Source: Bimuria novae-zelandiae CBS 107.79
Taxonomy: Eukaryota; Ascomycota; Dothideomycetes; Pleosporales; Didymosphaeriaceae
DNA: 64,000 bases
Assembly (NCBI GenBank): GCA_010015655.1
Contig: ML976763.1
Coordinates: forward strand, 159,844-223,843
Direction of reading: 5' to 3'
The position numbers were made by a program, and so were the translations under genes. Position 1 is the stretch's first letter. Each line of letters opens with the position of its first letter. Of this stretch, positions 48,938 through 61,469 are shown in pieces. The notes below the pieces were generated by a model. The model ran no database searches. It was not told where the DNA came from and saw nothing but the letters and a program-made list of their open reading frames with translations.

Positions 48938-50425
48938 TCAAACGAGAGTTCCCAAATCAAAACCGCGCTTCACGAGCTTGTCCGTGATCTTCTCATACTT
49001 CTTGTTGTAATTCCGAATCTTATCCTGGAACTTCTTCCGCAGCTTCTTCAGCTCCTCGTTGTTCGTTTTTCCGCTGGCCTTGTTAAACTCCAACTCGACT
49101 CCGGCCTTGTCGTATTCGTCTTCCCACTGGTGAATGTGAATCTTGAGTCGAGGCGCTGCATCTACCAACACCTGGGTGGGCTTCTGCTCAAGGCCGCGCA
49201 TGATGCCTAGAAGGTCATGTGGGACCTCGTCGCAGTTTTCGAAAGTGGCCTTGGATTTATTGGAAGGACCACGCGCGATGAGGAAATCGGCGTATGCCTT
49301 GCCCTTTTCGGCTTTCACCCGCGCCTTTTCCTTGGTCTTTGCCATCATGTGCGTGTCGACGGCTCGAGGGGTGGTTGGTGGCGTAGTTGGGAGTTGAGGT
49401 TTCGGAGCGGCGGCCAAGGGCACCAGATCGGAGCGTTGAGCTTGAGTCATCTGGGCATGAGGCTGCAGGTCTGGACGACATGCTTGGGGCACCACACCTG
49501 CATAATGAGGCTGAGGCTGGAGGTCTGGACGGTGGAACTGAGGAGGCGTACGAGGCTGATAGGCGTCGGCTTGATGCTTCTTTGCTGGGTCCTCGCGTTC
49601 TGGCCCGTCGTGCTTGCGCTTATTTCCAGGAGTATCAAGAGCTGGGTTGGCGCTCGTAGTGGGTGCGATCGCTGGCGTAGGCGAGCGCTGAAGCAGGCGC
49701 TGCTGCTCCCGAAACTGCTGCTCAATAAGCTGCATCTTCCGGGCGTGCATCTCCTCCTCAAGCACCTGCTTGTGCATATTCCGCTCTCCACGCTCCTTGA
49801 TGGACTTCGCCACGGCTTCGGCCTGGACACGCTCCTTCTGCACCCGAATTACGCGCTCGTATCGCTCCGCCTCATCCAACAACTTCTGCTTCGCCTGCTC
49901 CTCCTCTTCCCGCTGCTGACGGAGTTCTACAGTGGCCTCGCTCACGACGTGATACTCGCTAGCGGAAGCAGATTCTTCAGTGCTCAGTACCGGCGGCAGC
50001 ACGAGTGGACCGCTCTCCAAAACACCGTCCAGTTGACCCATGAACTCTCGGAATTTTCTATCCAATACATTCCGAGGGTCTTCGGGGAGCTCCGAGGCCT
50101 CCGGCAAGTCAGGTACAGAGTCTAACGCAGGCGAGCCCCATAGATCAAAGCCGCCGTGGAATTCTTCGTTGGTCAGCTTCGTAACGGCTTCCATTACATC
50201 CCGAGTGGCCTTGGAGTGACCGTGTGTCTCTACCCAAGCGGTAACGATAGTCGAGGCCGTAAGAATGTCTCGATTGGCGATGGCAACACCGAGCTGCTCC
50301 TCGAAGTGGCTGTGGTCGGCATGCGTGGCGCCCGACTCGGCAGGGGCGCTCAAAGTTGTGGGATGACAGTCGCTAACTGACTGCGGGAAGGGGTGTATCT
50401 TGATTACGGAAGTACTATACGACAC
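48938..50425 (-). CDS. Unrecognised coiled-coil protein, basic C-terminus (about 418-495 aa)
   Basis: One long open frame ending at TAA 48938. The start is unclear: the frame's first possible codon is a GTG at 50425, an in-frame TGA lies upstream, and the first in-frame ATG is at 50194 (codon 78). A TATAAA lies about 105 bp before the GTG. Residues about 165-245 form a Glu/Gln/Arg coiled coil (LRQQREEEEQAKQKLLDEAE). A Pro/Gln-rich stretch with PDLQPQPH repeats follows. The last 130 residues are Lys/Glu-rich helices (KTKEKARVKAEKGKAYADFL, ELKKLRKKFQDKIRNYNKKY). No known domain. A missed 5' exon would solve the start problem, but I see no good splice pair. Confidence 0.65.
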   Translation of the reverse strand: MSYSTSVIKIHPFPQSVSDCHPTTLSAPAESGATHADHSHFEEQLGVAIANRDILTASTIVTAWVETHGHSKATRDVMEAVTKLTNEEFHGGFDLWGSPALDSVPDLPEASELPEDPRNVLDRKFREFMGQLDGVLESGPLVLPPVLSTEESASASEYHVVSEATVELRQQREEEEQAKQKLLDEAERYERVIRVQKERVQAEAVAKSIKERGERNMHKQVLEEEMHARKMQLIEQQFREQQRLLQRSPTPAIAPTTSANPALDTPGNKRKHDGPEREDPAKKHQADAYQPRTPPQFHRPDLQPQPHYAGVVPQACRPDLQPHAQMTQAQRSDLVPLAAAPKPQLPTTPPTTPRAVDTHMMAKTKEKARVKAEKGKAYADFLIARGPSNKSKATFENCDEVPHDLLGIMRGLEQKPTQVLVDAAPRLKIHIHQWEDEYDKAGVELEFNKASGKTNNEELKKLRKKFQDKIRNYNKKYEKITDKLVKRGFDLGTLV

Positions 50426-51409
50426 TTGACTTTCGCGTTCCGTCTTTGCGTACGGCGACGTTGTCGGTTGATGTCCCGTTCACTGTGTGTGCGGGTGTGA
50501 TGCGTATCTGAGAGCTTCCCGCGAAGCGTTTATAAAACCGCCGGTGCGAGTGAAAATGCTCATGGCGCAGTGCGAGGAGTGCCAAGAGCCGCGGTGAAGG
50601 TAAAAGGAGTGGAAGAACGGCAGCACCGCGCATGGAAGTCTGTGGTATCGGAACATTCTAGTGTCCTAAAGCTTCTATAGGCGCGCTACTGGGCGCTCTG
50701 TGCACACAATGCGCGTGACTCATAAATTTCCTTTTCAACCCGGTGAGACACTCCAAGCGCATAAAGTTTATAAGAAAGTTGAGCAGATACCCTGACTTTT
50801 GCAGTTGCAATGGGTTAACGCTCCGGCCAGCGTTTATTATGGAATACTATCAGACAGCGTGATGCGGTTCAGCGAACACCACGCCAAGTAACTGGTTAGC
50901 AAGAAACGTTGGGTATGGACACTGTTAAAACTAAACTCCTGGTCTTTGCCAACATTGAAATCAGGAGGCGCTTCGAAAAATAAGCAAGCCTTGTCAATAC
51001 AGTATGCGGGTACAAAAAGTATCGTGAGTAACTGACTGGAGCGCGCCCGCGAGTGCGAGCGCTTTGATTACGGGGAATACACTATACGACCATCTCCAAT
51101 TATTTTGCACAGTACCTCTTCGTTCTTTTCATTGAATTATAATTGCTGACGTGAAAACCACATTTCGTGATTGCTATCGTTCAGTGGCGAATCATAGGAG
51201 ATCGCTCGTAGAAACCTCAGCTACAGTCCAACATACACCCTCCGATTAATGCTGAGAAAGGACTAAGACTAAGGGCTTCGTTGGCCTTTTTTCGGGTATC
51301 GTCCACTCCATCCACCTATGAATTGTGTCAATACAACACATAATACTGATTGTCCAACGAGTCCAAATGATGATGATTGTTGCCCATCAGGCGGCCTGTT
51401 CATCGACCA
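50426..51409. other. Intergenic region
   Basis: About 1 kb of normal composition, holding the promoter side of the preceding gene (TATAAA near 50530 on the minus strand). No gene, RNA or repeat seen. Confidence 0.5.
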
Positions 51410-53817
51410 CTAGCTCTTCTTCGCTGACAGCGGGCTCTCCATCTTGACCGCGCTCTTCTGGGCGAGCTTGCTCTTCGGCGTCTTGCGCTTCACGGTAGAC
51501 GGCGCGCTCTCGACATCGCTGTCCTCTGCTCCGTCCGACTCCGTGTCTGAGCCCTCCGCGGCACCCGTATAGACCGGAAGCTTACCCTTTCCCTTCTTGC
51601 TAGACTCAGCGACGGTTCCGTCCTCCTCGTCGGAGTCGATCGGCGCAAGAGGCAAGCCCAACTCATGCGGATCGATGCCATTGTTCAAGGCTTCAGCGAT
51701 AAGGTGCACGTCAGACACCATCGCATCGACCTTGTTATCCTTGCACCAGCGGACGCACTCCGTGAAGATGCCTGCCTGATCATCGCCCGGCATCTTGATG
51801 AGGTCCCTGAAGAGGCCCAGCACGGGGAAGTCGCACGTGTCGCGGAGTTCCTCGGTCTTGTGACGGATCGTGTCAGTCGCCTGCGCATCGTTCGCCGTCT
51901 TAAAATACTCGCAGACCTTCTTCTTCCAGCCTTCGCCGTGCATGCTGATGAAGGACTTGACGCCCTTGTTGCAGTGTACGCTACAAGTGTTACGCTTATA
52001 GCCGTCCGGGTTGACAATGCGGTGCTCGTTGATCACCTTGGCGATGACTTTAGGGCCGCCGCGAGCATAGAGGCGTACAGCAATGATCGGACGCGAGGAG
52101 GAGTTGTAGAAGAATACGATGAGTTCGACGTCGGTGAGAGGGACGAGGGGCAGCTTCGTGTTGGCTGGGGGCAGCTTTCCTGTCAGGTCGTGTTTGTCCT
52201 TTTTGAAAAGGGCATTGCGACTGCCGGCTGTCGTAGGGGTTGTCGGGATGACGAGCGCTGTGGATGGATTAGGGGCCGATGCTGCGTTCAGAGCCCCGGT
52301 GCTGGATGGGATGGCATTCAATGGGAACGTTGCTGAAGTGCCGGTTGCTGGGCTACTCGGGAACGCAGCGGTGGTACCCGTCAGTACAGGCTTTGCGGAG
52401 TTAGCAAACATTGTGTGAAAAACGGTGTTAGTATATACATACCGTAGGTGGAAGATTGAAGACTTCAGTCGGCTCGCTCTTATTCAAGGCGAGGTTGCTA
52501 ATGGCCAAGTCCAACTTGGGCGCCTGACGCTGTTGTTTCCCGATGATCGTCTTACTACTGCTGTCGTCCTTAAGTAGATCCTTGAGCTCCTCGTTCTCTT
52601 CCTCAAGCTTCTTGACACGTCCGCGAAGGGCACCAACATGTTCGTACAACACCTGGTTGGAGGACGTTGTACGAACGACATCCTGGTGCAACCGCTCGAT
52701 TGCGGTGTAGAGAGCCTTGTTCATGTCCGCCTGATCGAAGATGCCCTCTGGAGGAGCTTATCATCGTTAGTCCCGGTGTACCCATGAAAAATGCCGCATG
52801 TGAAAGTGAATCACAGTCAAAGTTCCGAAAAAACCAAACCAATAAAGCAACGATCGCCAGTGTAAACAAAGTGACTTACCTGAAGATTGGAATGCAGGCT
52901 GGGGTGCGTCCAGCTGCATGAAGCCGTCATGCTCGCCGAGGTCTTGCCAAAAGGCATCCATCTTATGTGATTTGCGTTGAAGACTGGATGTGTTGGCTTT
53001 GGTGTTGGTGTTGGTGTTCGTGGATGAGCGAGCGAACTTTGTTTGTGCAAACGGATCGGTCGCCGCACGCTTTCTTATCTCGGTTGCCTGGGTAGCATAG
53101 CCCTCAAAATTTAACAGCCGAGAATCAACCTTGGAAACGGAAAGGAACAGTGGACCCAAAGGCTGCTGGCAAAGCAGCACAGACTCTAGCGCTTCGTCGC
53201 GGTCGTCCTCAAAAGTCTTCTGCTTCTTGACCTGAGGCTTGGGGGCGGATTTGGTCTTCTCCTCCTCCGAAAGCGCCGTATCTGTGCTGGAGACCCTCGG
53301 CGGTGGGGGCGATTCGAACTGTGAGTTGAATTGTCAATTACGTTCTGGGCATGGGCATACATACACACCAGCAGCTTGGTGGTTATGGGAGGTCTCAGGA
53401 TACCAGACTTGGTGAAACAACGTTCTCGGAGCGAACCAGGACTTTCAAACTCTTGACGAGTAACCTTGTATCCCAGAAGGTTGGAAACAAATCCGTGGCC
53501 GCATCCTATTGCAAAACACTACGAAATGAGAATTCCACCAAGACCCCACCTGTGCTGCCAACCCGGACGAAATCCACAGCCCAGGCAATGGCAATCATCC
53601 TCCAGCAAAAGACGGTGTAGATGAGGGGAAGAGAAAAACAAGAGCAAGAGCAAGAGAGACATACCCGCACACGCTTGCGCGAAAGTTTCTTGTCTGCCAT
53701 GGCCGGAGCAGATTGCGAGAGAAGTATCAGCGCTTCAGCAACTTCGATCTCTGCCTCGGTATATCCCTTCTTGACGTCTTGTGCGGCAGTCGTATCAGGC
53801 TTGGGAAGCGGAGCCAT
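51410..53817 (-). CDS. Unrecognised fungal protein with short leucine-zipper-like helix (628 aa)
   Basis: Four exons: 53817-53665, 53318-52880, 52756-52443 and 52390-51410. The introns are 346, 123 and 52 bp; the last has a textbook TGCTAAC branch site, and the whole closes at 629 codons including the stop. The N-terminus is charged (KKGYTEAEIEVAEALILL). Exon 3 holds a coiled coil (RVKKLEEENEELKDLLKDD). Exon 4 begins with a Thr/Ala/Pro-rich linker. It continues with a folded-looking part with few Cys (NTCSVHCNKGVKSFISMHG, DFPVLGLFRDLIKMPGDDQ) and an acidic/Ser tail with SDTESDGAEDSDVES and a Lys-rich end. That pattern suggests a nuclear protein, but I do not recognise it. The 346-bp first intron is long for this genome and could hide another exon. 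Confidence 0.72.
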
Positions 53818-54833
53818 CGGCTGTTGGGGGTAGGTTCCTTAGCGACGTCGTGATACAAGCAGTCTACACCTAGTCAGCTACAACCCTCAAACCATACAAG
53901 ATTTCCAATGTACCTCTTGACAGCTCAAAGCTGTACGGTCAAAATCGAGCAAAAATACCCAAGAGTTTTTATTGATGGTCGACAGAAGCGAGGCGACCGA
54001 GGATTTGTATTGATATAAGAGAATTTCTAGGCGGCGGGGCCCAAAAAACGCCCGAGCGGACCCACGGTGAAGGTAACTAGGCTCGAGTCAACTAGCTCAG
54101 TCAAAGGTGAACTCCTGGAGGCTGCCTAGCGACGTCACCGTCACCCGTGGCCACAATAGGATTTTTGCAATGATGCCGGTGCTGCAGTTGCTGCGAACAC
54201 AATATCAGTCATTGAATTATGCTCGATTGATAGGGCGACTCACATGTTATTCACCCACATTCGAATAGGCCATTTTTCGTGCCCTCTCGTGGCAGCGGTA
54301 TAGAGGTACCAGCCGTACTTAATTCAGTAATAAGAAACACGCCTGGATTTCCTTCCAGGAGTGTTGAAGCAGTGAGCGAACTCATTTGTGTGTATCCGCA
54401 ATGAACATAACCTGAAAAAAAGCGCAGTTAAAACAAGAACAACAGACCACACTGCTCTTCAAAGCCGAATGAACCAAAAAGACGAGGTGGGGTAGGAATA
54501 CAGGAAGACAGCGCTGCCTAAAGTAGGTGTCACAATACTAGCGCAAAGCTAGCATCGATCCGGGAGTGGTGACACCCAAGTGAGTGAACCGAACCACTTT
54601 TTTCTTTCACCTCTTTGATGTCGTTCCGTTTTCGACAATTACAGAGTCTTCGCCCTGCGTTATGCCGTGGCCTGGAGAAGCTGCGAAGGACCGAAGAATC
54701 CATGAAGAACCGAACCCCTATAGCACCACCCGCTGCTCAAACCCCTCGCTCGGACGTCAAACTCTGTCCGTTTGCTCCAATACCTCATATGAAAGGGAAA
54801 AGACCCACCGAAATCTGCTCACTCACCCAACCT
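53818..54833. other. Intergenic region between PKS 3' end and the next gene
   Basis: Upstream region of the 51410-53817 gene and 3' region of the polyketide synthase. No coding sequence, tRNA or repeat that I can support; the short plus-strand frames at 54584-55085 overlap the PKS end and are shadows. Confidence 0.5.
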
Positions 54834-57800
54834 TCATCCGCTCCCCAGCGCCCCCACAACCGTCCCCACCACCTCCCTCACACTCCCCTTAAACGTCGCC
54901 CCCCTCTGCACCCTAACCTTAAGCTCCCTTCTCAACCAGCTCTCCACCTCGACAGCGCCCAGACTATCTATGCCCAGCTCAACCACGGTTTTCACATCAT
55001 CAACATGCTCCGTCTGCAGCAGCGCCCTGAGCTTCTCTACAAACGCCCGGCGCACGATTTCGAAAACCGCTTCTTTATCCGCTGAAGCCTTGAACGCTTC
55101 GGCAATCCGTTCGCTCAGGGAACCCTGTTGCGTCGTGTGCTGGACAGAAGTGTCTGCGTCGGTGTCTGTGCTGTCTTTGATGATATGTCTGAACATATGT
55201 TCACCCGTATACGGCATCTTCCCCTCCCACCCGCTTTCCACATCCCTCAAGCCCACCACAATCTCACCATCCCCTCCCTCCCCCACAAAACTAGCCATCA
55301 CTGCCTCCGCAAAGATCTGCCTTAAATCCCTTTCCGAAATCGGATAAGCGCCCTTTCTCACATACTGGTCTGCCAGAAGACTCCCCCGGGCCGGGGTGCT
55401 CTCCTGCCGCGCCATGTATCCGATACCGACGACAGTGCCGAGATGCACGACGGAAGCGGGAAGGCCTATCGAGCGGCGGTAGCGCGCGAGGGAGGTCATG
55501 AAGGCGTTGCCGGCGTTGTAGTTGGCTTGGCCGGGGTTGCCGATGATGTAGGAGAGACTGGAGGTTAGGATGAAGAAATCGAGCCGCTCGGCGGAAAGTG
55601 CGTTGTGTAAATTCAGGCTGCCTTTTGCCTTTACGTCAGCCACTCTGCAGAAATCGGTGTACGACATGGTGGGGAAGGCGGTGTCTTTGATGCTGGTTGC
55701 GAGATGGATGACGCCGCCGAGGGGTTTTTTGATTTCGGTGGTGGAGGCTTTGATCGTGGCGACTAGATCGTTGACGGAATTTTCAGAGGTTATGTCTGTG
55801 GAGTGGAGGTTTACGGTGATGCCTTTCTGGGCCATGTCTGAGGTCCATGAGGCTACGCTGTCTGGGTTGCGGCTGACCATGACGAAGAAACGGGCCCCGC
55901 TGCTAGACATCCACTCACAGATTGAGCGGGCAATCTCGCTGCTGCCAACTATGAGGTATGTCTTGTTCGGGGAAAAACGGACGGTATTGGTGGCCGGTGT
56001 CACAGGTACCTTGATACTTGTTGCTTTGGTCCAATCCACAACTGTCGAGGGAGAACAGTTTGACTGTGTTACAAGCTGTTGAGGTCCGACTGGGTCGTTT
56101 GAAGTTGATGCAGAGCTGTGATATACGGCCAAGTCAACCTGCGTGGCCGCAGCCTCTTCGAGTAGCTTCAGAGCCGCGGTTGAAATACTGTTGTCCTTGT
56201 AACGGATCGAAGCTATGTCTCTGAATATCATGTCCTTGTTTTTGAAAGTAATCTGACGGTCCTCCACGACCTTGGTCAATCGTTCGAACAATATCTCGTC
56301 TTTGGCTCGATTCGAAAGGTTAACCACAGTCGAAACATTGGTAGGCACCTTTGCGCGAACTGACACATCCAGAGCACTGCTATGAATATATATCGCTTCA
56401 TCGGAGCCGACGCTCGGTGTCCCAGACAATATCGTGACAGAACCAGAATTCACTCGTCTTGCAGCCTCGCGCTTGATTTCAGAAATCCACATTTCATCGG
56501 AGCACACGACAAGCAAGCCGCTGCTCCCATGAACGAAACCAAATACCGTGAGAGCCACGAGCGTGGCAACCAGATTATTGAGGAGCATCGGCTTCGGACT
56601 TTCGGGCAGAGCGCATGGAAAAGCCAGCTGTTGACTGACACGGGCTGAGGAGGATGCTCTGTCGAGTGCTACCAGAACAGGTTTTCCATCAGCACTTTCA
56701 GTGATGCCGATGTGTAGAAAACCTAGACCTTTGATTTTGAAAGCATACTGAGTGCAGTGAGTGATCCTGACAGACATACAATCCACTTCTCCTGGTAGAG
56801 ATAAATCTCTTACGGCGTGTAGGACAGCTCGGAGTGCATATCGCTGCGCATCCGTACGTACAACCTCGAGCGGCTCCTTTCCCGGGTCGACTACGCGGGC
56901 GATCTTGCGGTGCTGGGAATTATACCTGTCGTTCATAGACTCCACACGATGGATCACTGGTACGTAGATAGCGCCCGCTTCATACGAGAGCTCACAATGC
57001 TCCGGTGTCTTTTCCTTCCCGCTCTCTGCGTTCGATTGCCCTAGCGTATACCAGTGCACCATCACATCGGCCAGATCTCGCGCGTCAATAGCCGCAGGGT
57101 CATGGATATCAAGGATATTCAGTCGGAGATGTCGCAGCTCGTGTCTAACAGACCTAGCCAGTCCAACGATCGTATTCGCGTGTACTTGGTCCAGTGTCTT
57201 GGGAGATTTGACGCCGGTTGTTGCCCATAGTACATTTGTTGCCTCGGTCAAAAGCCGCTGAAGAGCGTTCCACTTCGTCGCCGTCATGTTTAGGAAAATC
57301 GAGTCGACCAGATCGACAATGGAGAGAACTGCGTAGGAGATCTCCATGTCATCTGTAATATCGTCTAGTGAAGAGACATGAATGACCCGATCGAACGTAG
57401 ATGATAGGGCGAATTCAAGATCCTTGGCGAGATTTTTGTAGTCGCCCACTATCATCAAAGATTCCTTGCTCTTGTGGGGCGCTGTGGATGCCGGTACCGA
57501 GCCTGCCTCACTCCCACTGTCTCCCGAGAAGAAACTGTCTTGAGGCGAATTCGGCTCCTCTGTATCCGCAGTAACAGATTTCGGCTTTTCGATCGTCGAA
57601 TCGACCGGCTCCCAAGTCACTTCAGAGTACATTTTGACGTCGTCGTCGGCGGTAGTAAGGCGATACGGTTTCAGCATGAGGCCATCAAGTTGTACCGCAA
57701 CCCCAAAACCGTCACTATAAAGGACTCCGCATGACTCTCGATTCCCTGTGCTCATTGCTTGGAAACTTATTGATGGCCCGCGACTAGCAATCTCTTGGCA

Positions 57801-60800
57801 TCGTGTGGGGAATATTGTCAGCCTTTTTATGTGCGAGGGGACCACCGTATTAGGTAGCGCGGAGTCTCCCGGGAAGTCCGCCGCGATGTTCGTGCCTTGG
57901 AACAGGCCATCAAGGACCGCGGGGTGAATTGCGAGTTCGCTAGGCGACATTGTTATCTCGCCAGTCGCGAAGTCCAGTCTCCGTTGCGCCGCGATGACAT
58001 TCTGGAAAGGTCCTTTGTAGCTGAGGCCATTCGCGGTGGCGTGATGGCAGAATGTTTCCGGTTTCACGTCGGTGAGGTCTTTCGGCTGTTCAAAAAGCTC
58101 CGGGTACGCTCTGTCTACATCTTTGCCAAACCGAGCATGAAAGCAACCTCGCGCTGCCGTGAGCAAGTCGCCGTTCGCTTGATCTGCGCAGAAGTCGATG
58201 GCAAAAGTGCCAGTAGAACCCTGGAGAACCTCATTCAAGTCGTGTATTGTCATAACAATCTCGATCTTCGTATACTCATTAGCGAAGACGATTGGCTGCC
58301 GAAGCTCAAGGTCCGTTGTATCGATGGAGGCAATACCGCGATCTCCGCTTTTCTTTTCCACAGCAGCCACGACCATCATAACGTACGCCGCCGCCGGAAG
58401 CACAATGCTGCCATCAATCCTATGATCGAGGATCCAAGGGATCTGCTTTGGAGTGATAAACTTTCGCCACTTAGCTTCGTGCGTGCCGCTCAGGTGGACT
58501 TCCGATCCCACTAACTCGCTCGGTGGAGTGGTCGACTCGAGTTCCTTACGCATGTATCTGCTGTGATTCCAATACTCTCGATCATGCTCCCAGCGGTATG
58601 TGGGCAGATCTTTCACCAAGGTGGGTGGCTTTGCATCGGCGAGCGTTCTATCGAACCTAGCCATGTCAACAGCTTCGCGCCCGAAGTGACTCCATATCAG
58701 TCCAAGAACTTCGGAAACAGACGACACGGCATCTGAGCCTCGCCTAAGCAGGCCGGTATACAAGGGCATTCTATCAGTCATCCCAGTGATGGTTCGTCGA
58801 ACTGCAGTTTCCAGAACCGGACGAGGCCCAATCTCCAGGATCAAGTCCGGCATCCCCGTTTTGTTGATCGCAGCGGTGATGGCATCCTTGAACATAACTG
58901 GCCGACACATATTCTTAACCCAGTAATCTGCTTTGGTAGAAGATAACTGAACTCCCGGAGACACAGACGAATACCAGCTTGGATATTCTTCATCCGCTGA
59001 TGTTGGAATAGCGTGCATTCCTTCGAGCGATTTTTTGTACGGTCCGCTGCAGATCTGCATGTGGCGAGAATGATACGCAACATCGACAGATAATCGTTTC
59101 GCACTGATACCGCGGTCATCAAGACCGATAGTTGCGTCCGCGATAGCGTCGGCGTCTCCCGAAATCGTAACGTCGTACGGGCTGTTGACAGCTGCGACTT
59201 TGATCCTGCCAGCAAATTGAGGAAGATTGCAAAAAGCAGCAGCGTCTCCGGCCGACATGGATGCCGCCAGCATAGTTCCTTGGTTTCCGTTGTCGCACGC
59301 GGAGCTAGAATGCAGGCCTCGGTAGTACGCGTTTAGAATGGCGTCTTCGGCACTGATGACGCCTGCTGCAAAGGCTGCTGCAATTTCGCCAGATGAATGT
59401 CCAATAACTATCTTGATCGGGATCTTAGCAACTTTCAATAAGCTGACGAGCAAGACTTGGACGGCGGTTGTCAACGTTTGACTGATGGTGGTTTCGTCGA
59501 CTCGCGATTCAGTCTCATCACGAAGCAACTCATCCATGATTCTCCAGGATGGCCTATCAGAAGCAGGTAAGGTGTACAGAGCATTATCGAGTTTTTTGAT
59601 GATGCTTCGAGCATACGATGAAGCTTCAGTAATCTTCTTTCCCATTGTAGCATACTGCGCTCCTTGGCCTGTGAAAATAGCCAGTATGTGAGGCTTCTTG
59701 TCCTGGATACACCGAACAGTTGCATTTGTGTGGGTTTCTGCACCCGTAGCGGGCTGAATTCTTAGCAATTTCATCTTTTCAGCGAGCAGACCTGTGAGCT
59801 CGGTGTGGTTCTGAGCTGCAATCGAACAGCGATACTCGAATTGTGAACGTTTCTGCTGAAGCGTCCACGCAAGATTTCGCAAAGAGGCTTTTTCTTTCTT
59901 TTGCTCAAGGTAGCCAAGGTGGACTTGTAGCGTAGAGAGGAGAGCCTTCTCGGAGATCCCGGAGAATGTGAAAGGCATGAACAGAGACGAATCACTGGTG
60001 TCGGAGCTTGAGGGGTTCGACGGAGAAACCTGTTGAAAGCTCTCCAATATCGCATGGACGTTCGAGCCACCGAAACCTGCAAGCGTCAGTCAGCGGTATA
60101 TTCAAAAACGTCAACAACTAACCACTTACCAAAACTATTCACTGATACTCGACGGGGACTGCCTTCAGGCAAGCTAGGCCATGGTTGCGGCTCAGTGGGA
60201 ACCTGCAAATGCTTTCCGCGAGCCGCGACTTTCGGATTCATGCGGTTGAAGTGCAGATTAGGTGGTATGGTGCCATGCTGTAAAGCGAGAGAAGCACGCA
60301 AGATACCTGCTATGCCTGCGGCGCCTTCGGTGTGGCCTATGATCGATTTGATGGATCCCACGTACAGCTGCTCATCCTCGGTCGGTTCTTGATCAGTGGG
60401 GAAAAAGGCAGTCTCCACCGCTTCGGCTTCTGCTGGGTCACCCACGCGCGTGCCGGTGCCTAGGTAAGAATTAGCTGAAAATACAACTGAAATGAGTAGA
60501 ATGCAAAGACCTACCATGCGCTTCAAAATATTGCGGTCTAGACGAGGAATCCGAGAGATCGAGACCAGCATGCTCATACGTCCAACGGATCAACCTCGCC
60601 TGAGCCTCCGCACTAGGTGCCGTAAGCGTACGCGCACGTCCATCATGGTTCGTTCCAGTCTGGCGTATAACACACTCCACGACATCGCCATCTTGAATCG
60701 CAAGATCCAGTTGTTTCAGACACAAGACACCGATGCCCTCCCCTCGTGCGTACCCATCAGCCGATTCGTCGAACATTTTGCTGCGTCCATCCGCGCTGAA

Positions 60801-61469
60801 CATGCCCAGTCTCGACCCAGCTTTGAAAACAGTCGGACGCAGACTAAGATTCGCTCCACAGGCAAACGCCACACGTGATTCTCCTCGCCGCAAGGACTCC
60901 ACAGCGAGGTGGACCGCCGCCATGCTAGACGAGCACGCCGTGTCGATAGCTATAGACGGGCCACGGAAGTCAAAAACGTGGGAGATGCGATTCGCCGTGA
61001 TGCTACGAACAGTGCCCGTAGTAAGCATAGCCGCACTCGCAGCGTCGGAATCCACGACCGCAAGCTCATGATAATCGTCAAACATCTGGCCCACGAAAAC
61101 ACCAGCGTCGCTTCCGCGGAGCTCTTGAAGTGTGAGTCCGGCAGATTCCATAGCCTCGTAGACGCATTCGAGGAGCAGGCGCTGTTGCGGATCCATGCTC
61201 TCTGCTTCGGAGGGTGAGATTGCGAAGAAGTGTGGGTCGAAGTGGCGGATGTTGTCTTCGAGCCAGTACGCGCTCTTGGTTTTGATTCCATTGTGGCGGC
61301 CATCTGATCGATGGATGCCTTCCCAACGGAAGCGTTCGGGAGGGACGTCCTTTACTAGGTCTGGCGGATTGAGAAGGGTCTCCCAAAGTGTGGATGCATT
61401 GGAGATACCTCCTGGTAGGCGACAGCCAGTTCCAATAATGGCGATGGGTATGGGTGCATCGGAAGCCAT
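54834..61469 (-). CDS. Reducing-type iterative polyketide synthase, KS-AT-DH-pseudoKR/pseudoER-KR-ACP (2175 aa)
   Basis: Exons 61469-60515, 60459-60130 and 60076-54834; the 55- and 53-bp introns fall inside EAHG|TGT and SFG|FGG of the ketosynthase, and the frame closes at 2176 codons. KS 1-435: Cys179 in DTACSS, His318 in EAHG, His361 in [10 protein letters not shown] about 560-916: FTGQGAQ at 563, Ser656 in GHSSGE. DH about 950-1240: His980 in HxxxGxxxxP, Asp1151 in DxxxQ. No methyltransferase follows. The next 560 residues hold a structural pseudo-KR with the MNDRYNS signature of the LovB/PKS-NRPS clade and an ER-like part without its cofactor motif. KR about 1795-2030: Lys1911, Ser1935, Tyr1948 and Asn1952 are present, but the nucleotide loop is VGSSEIARS instead of GGxGGxG. 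ACP: Ser2133 in GIDSLG. The chain ends there, with no thioesterase or condensation domain. Enoyl reduction would need a separate enzyme. Product unknown. Confidence 0.95.

Noticed and set aside
54834..61469. Assigning the PKS to a named toxin or metabolite
   Set aside because: Domain order and length alone cannot identify the product, no partner genes are in the window, and no search could be run.
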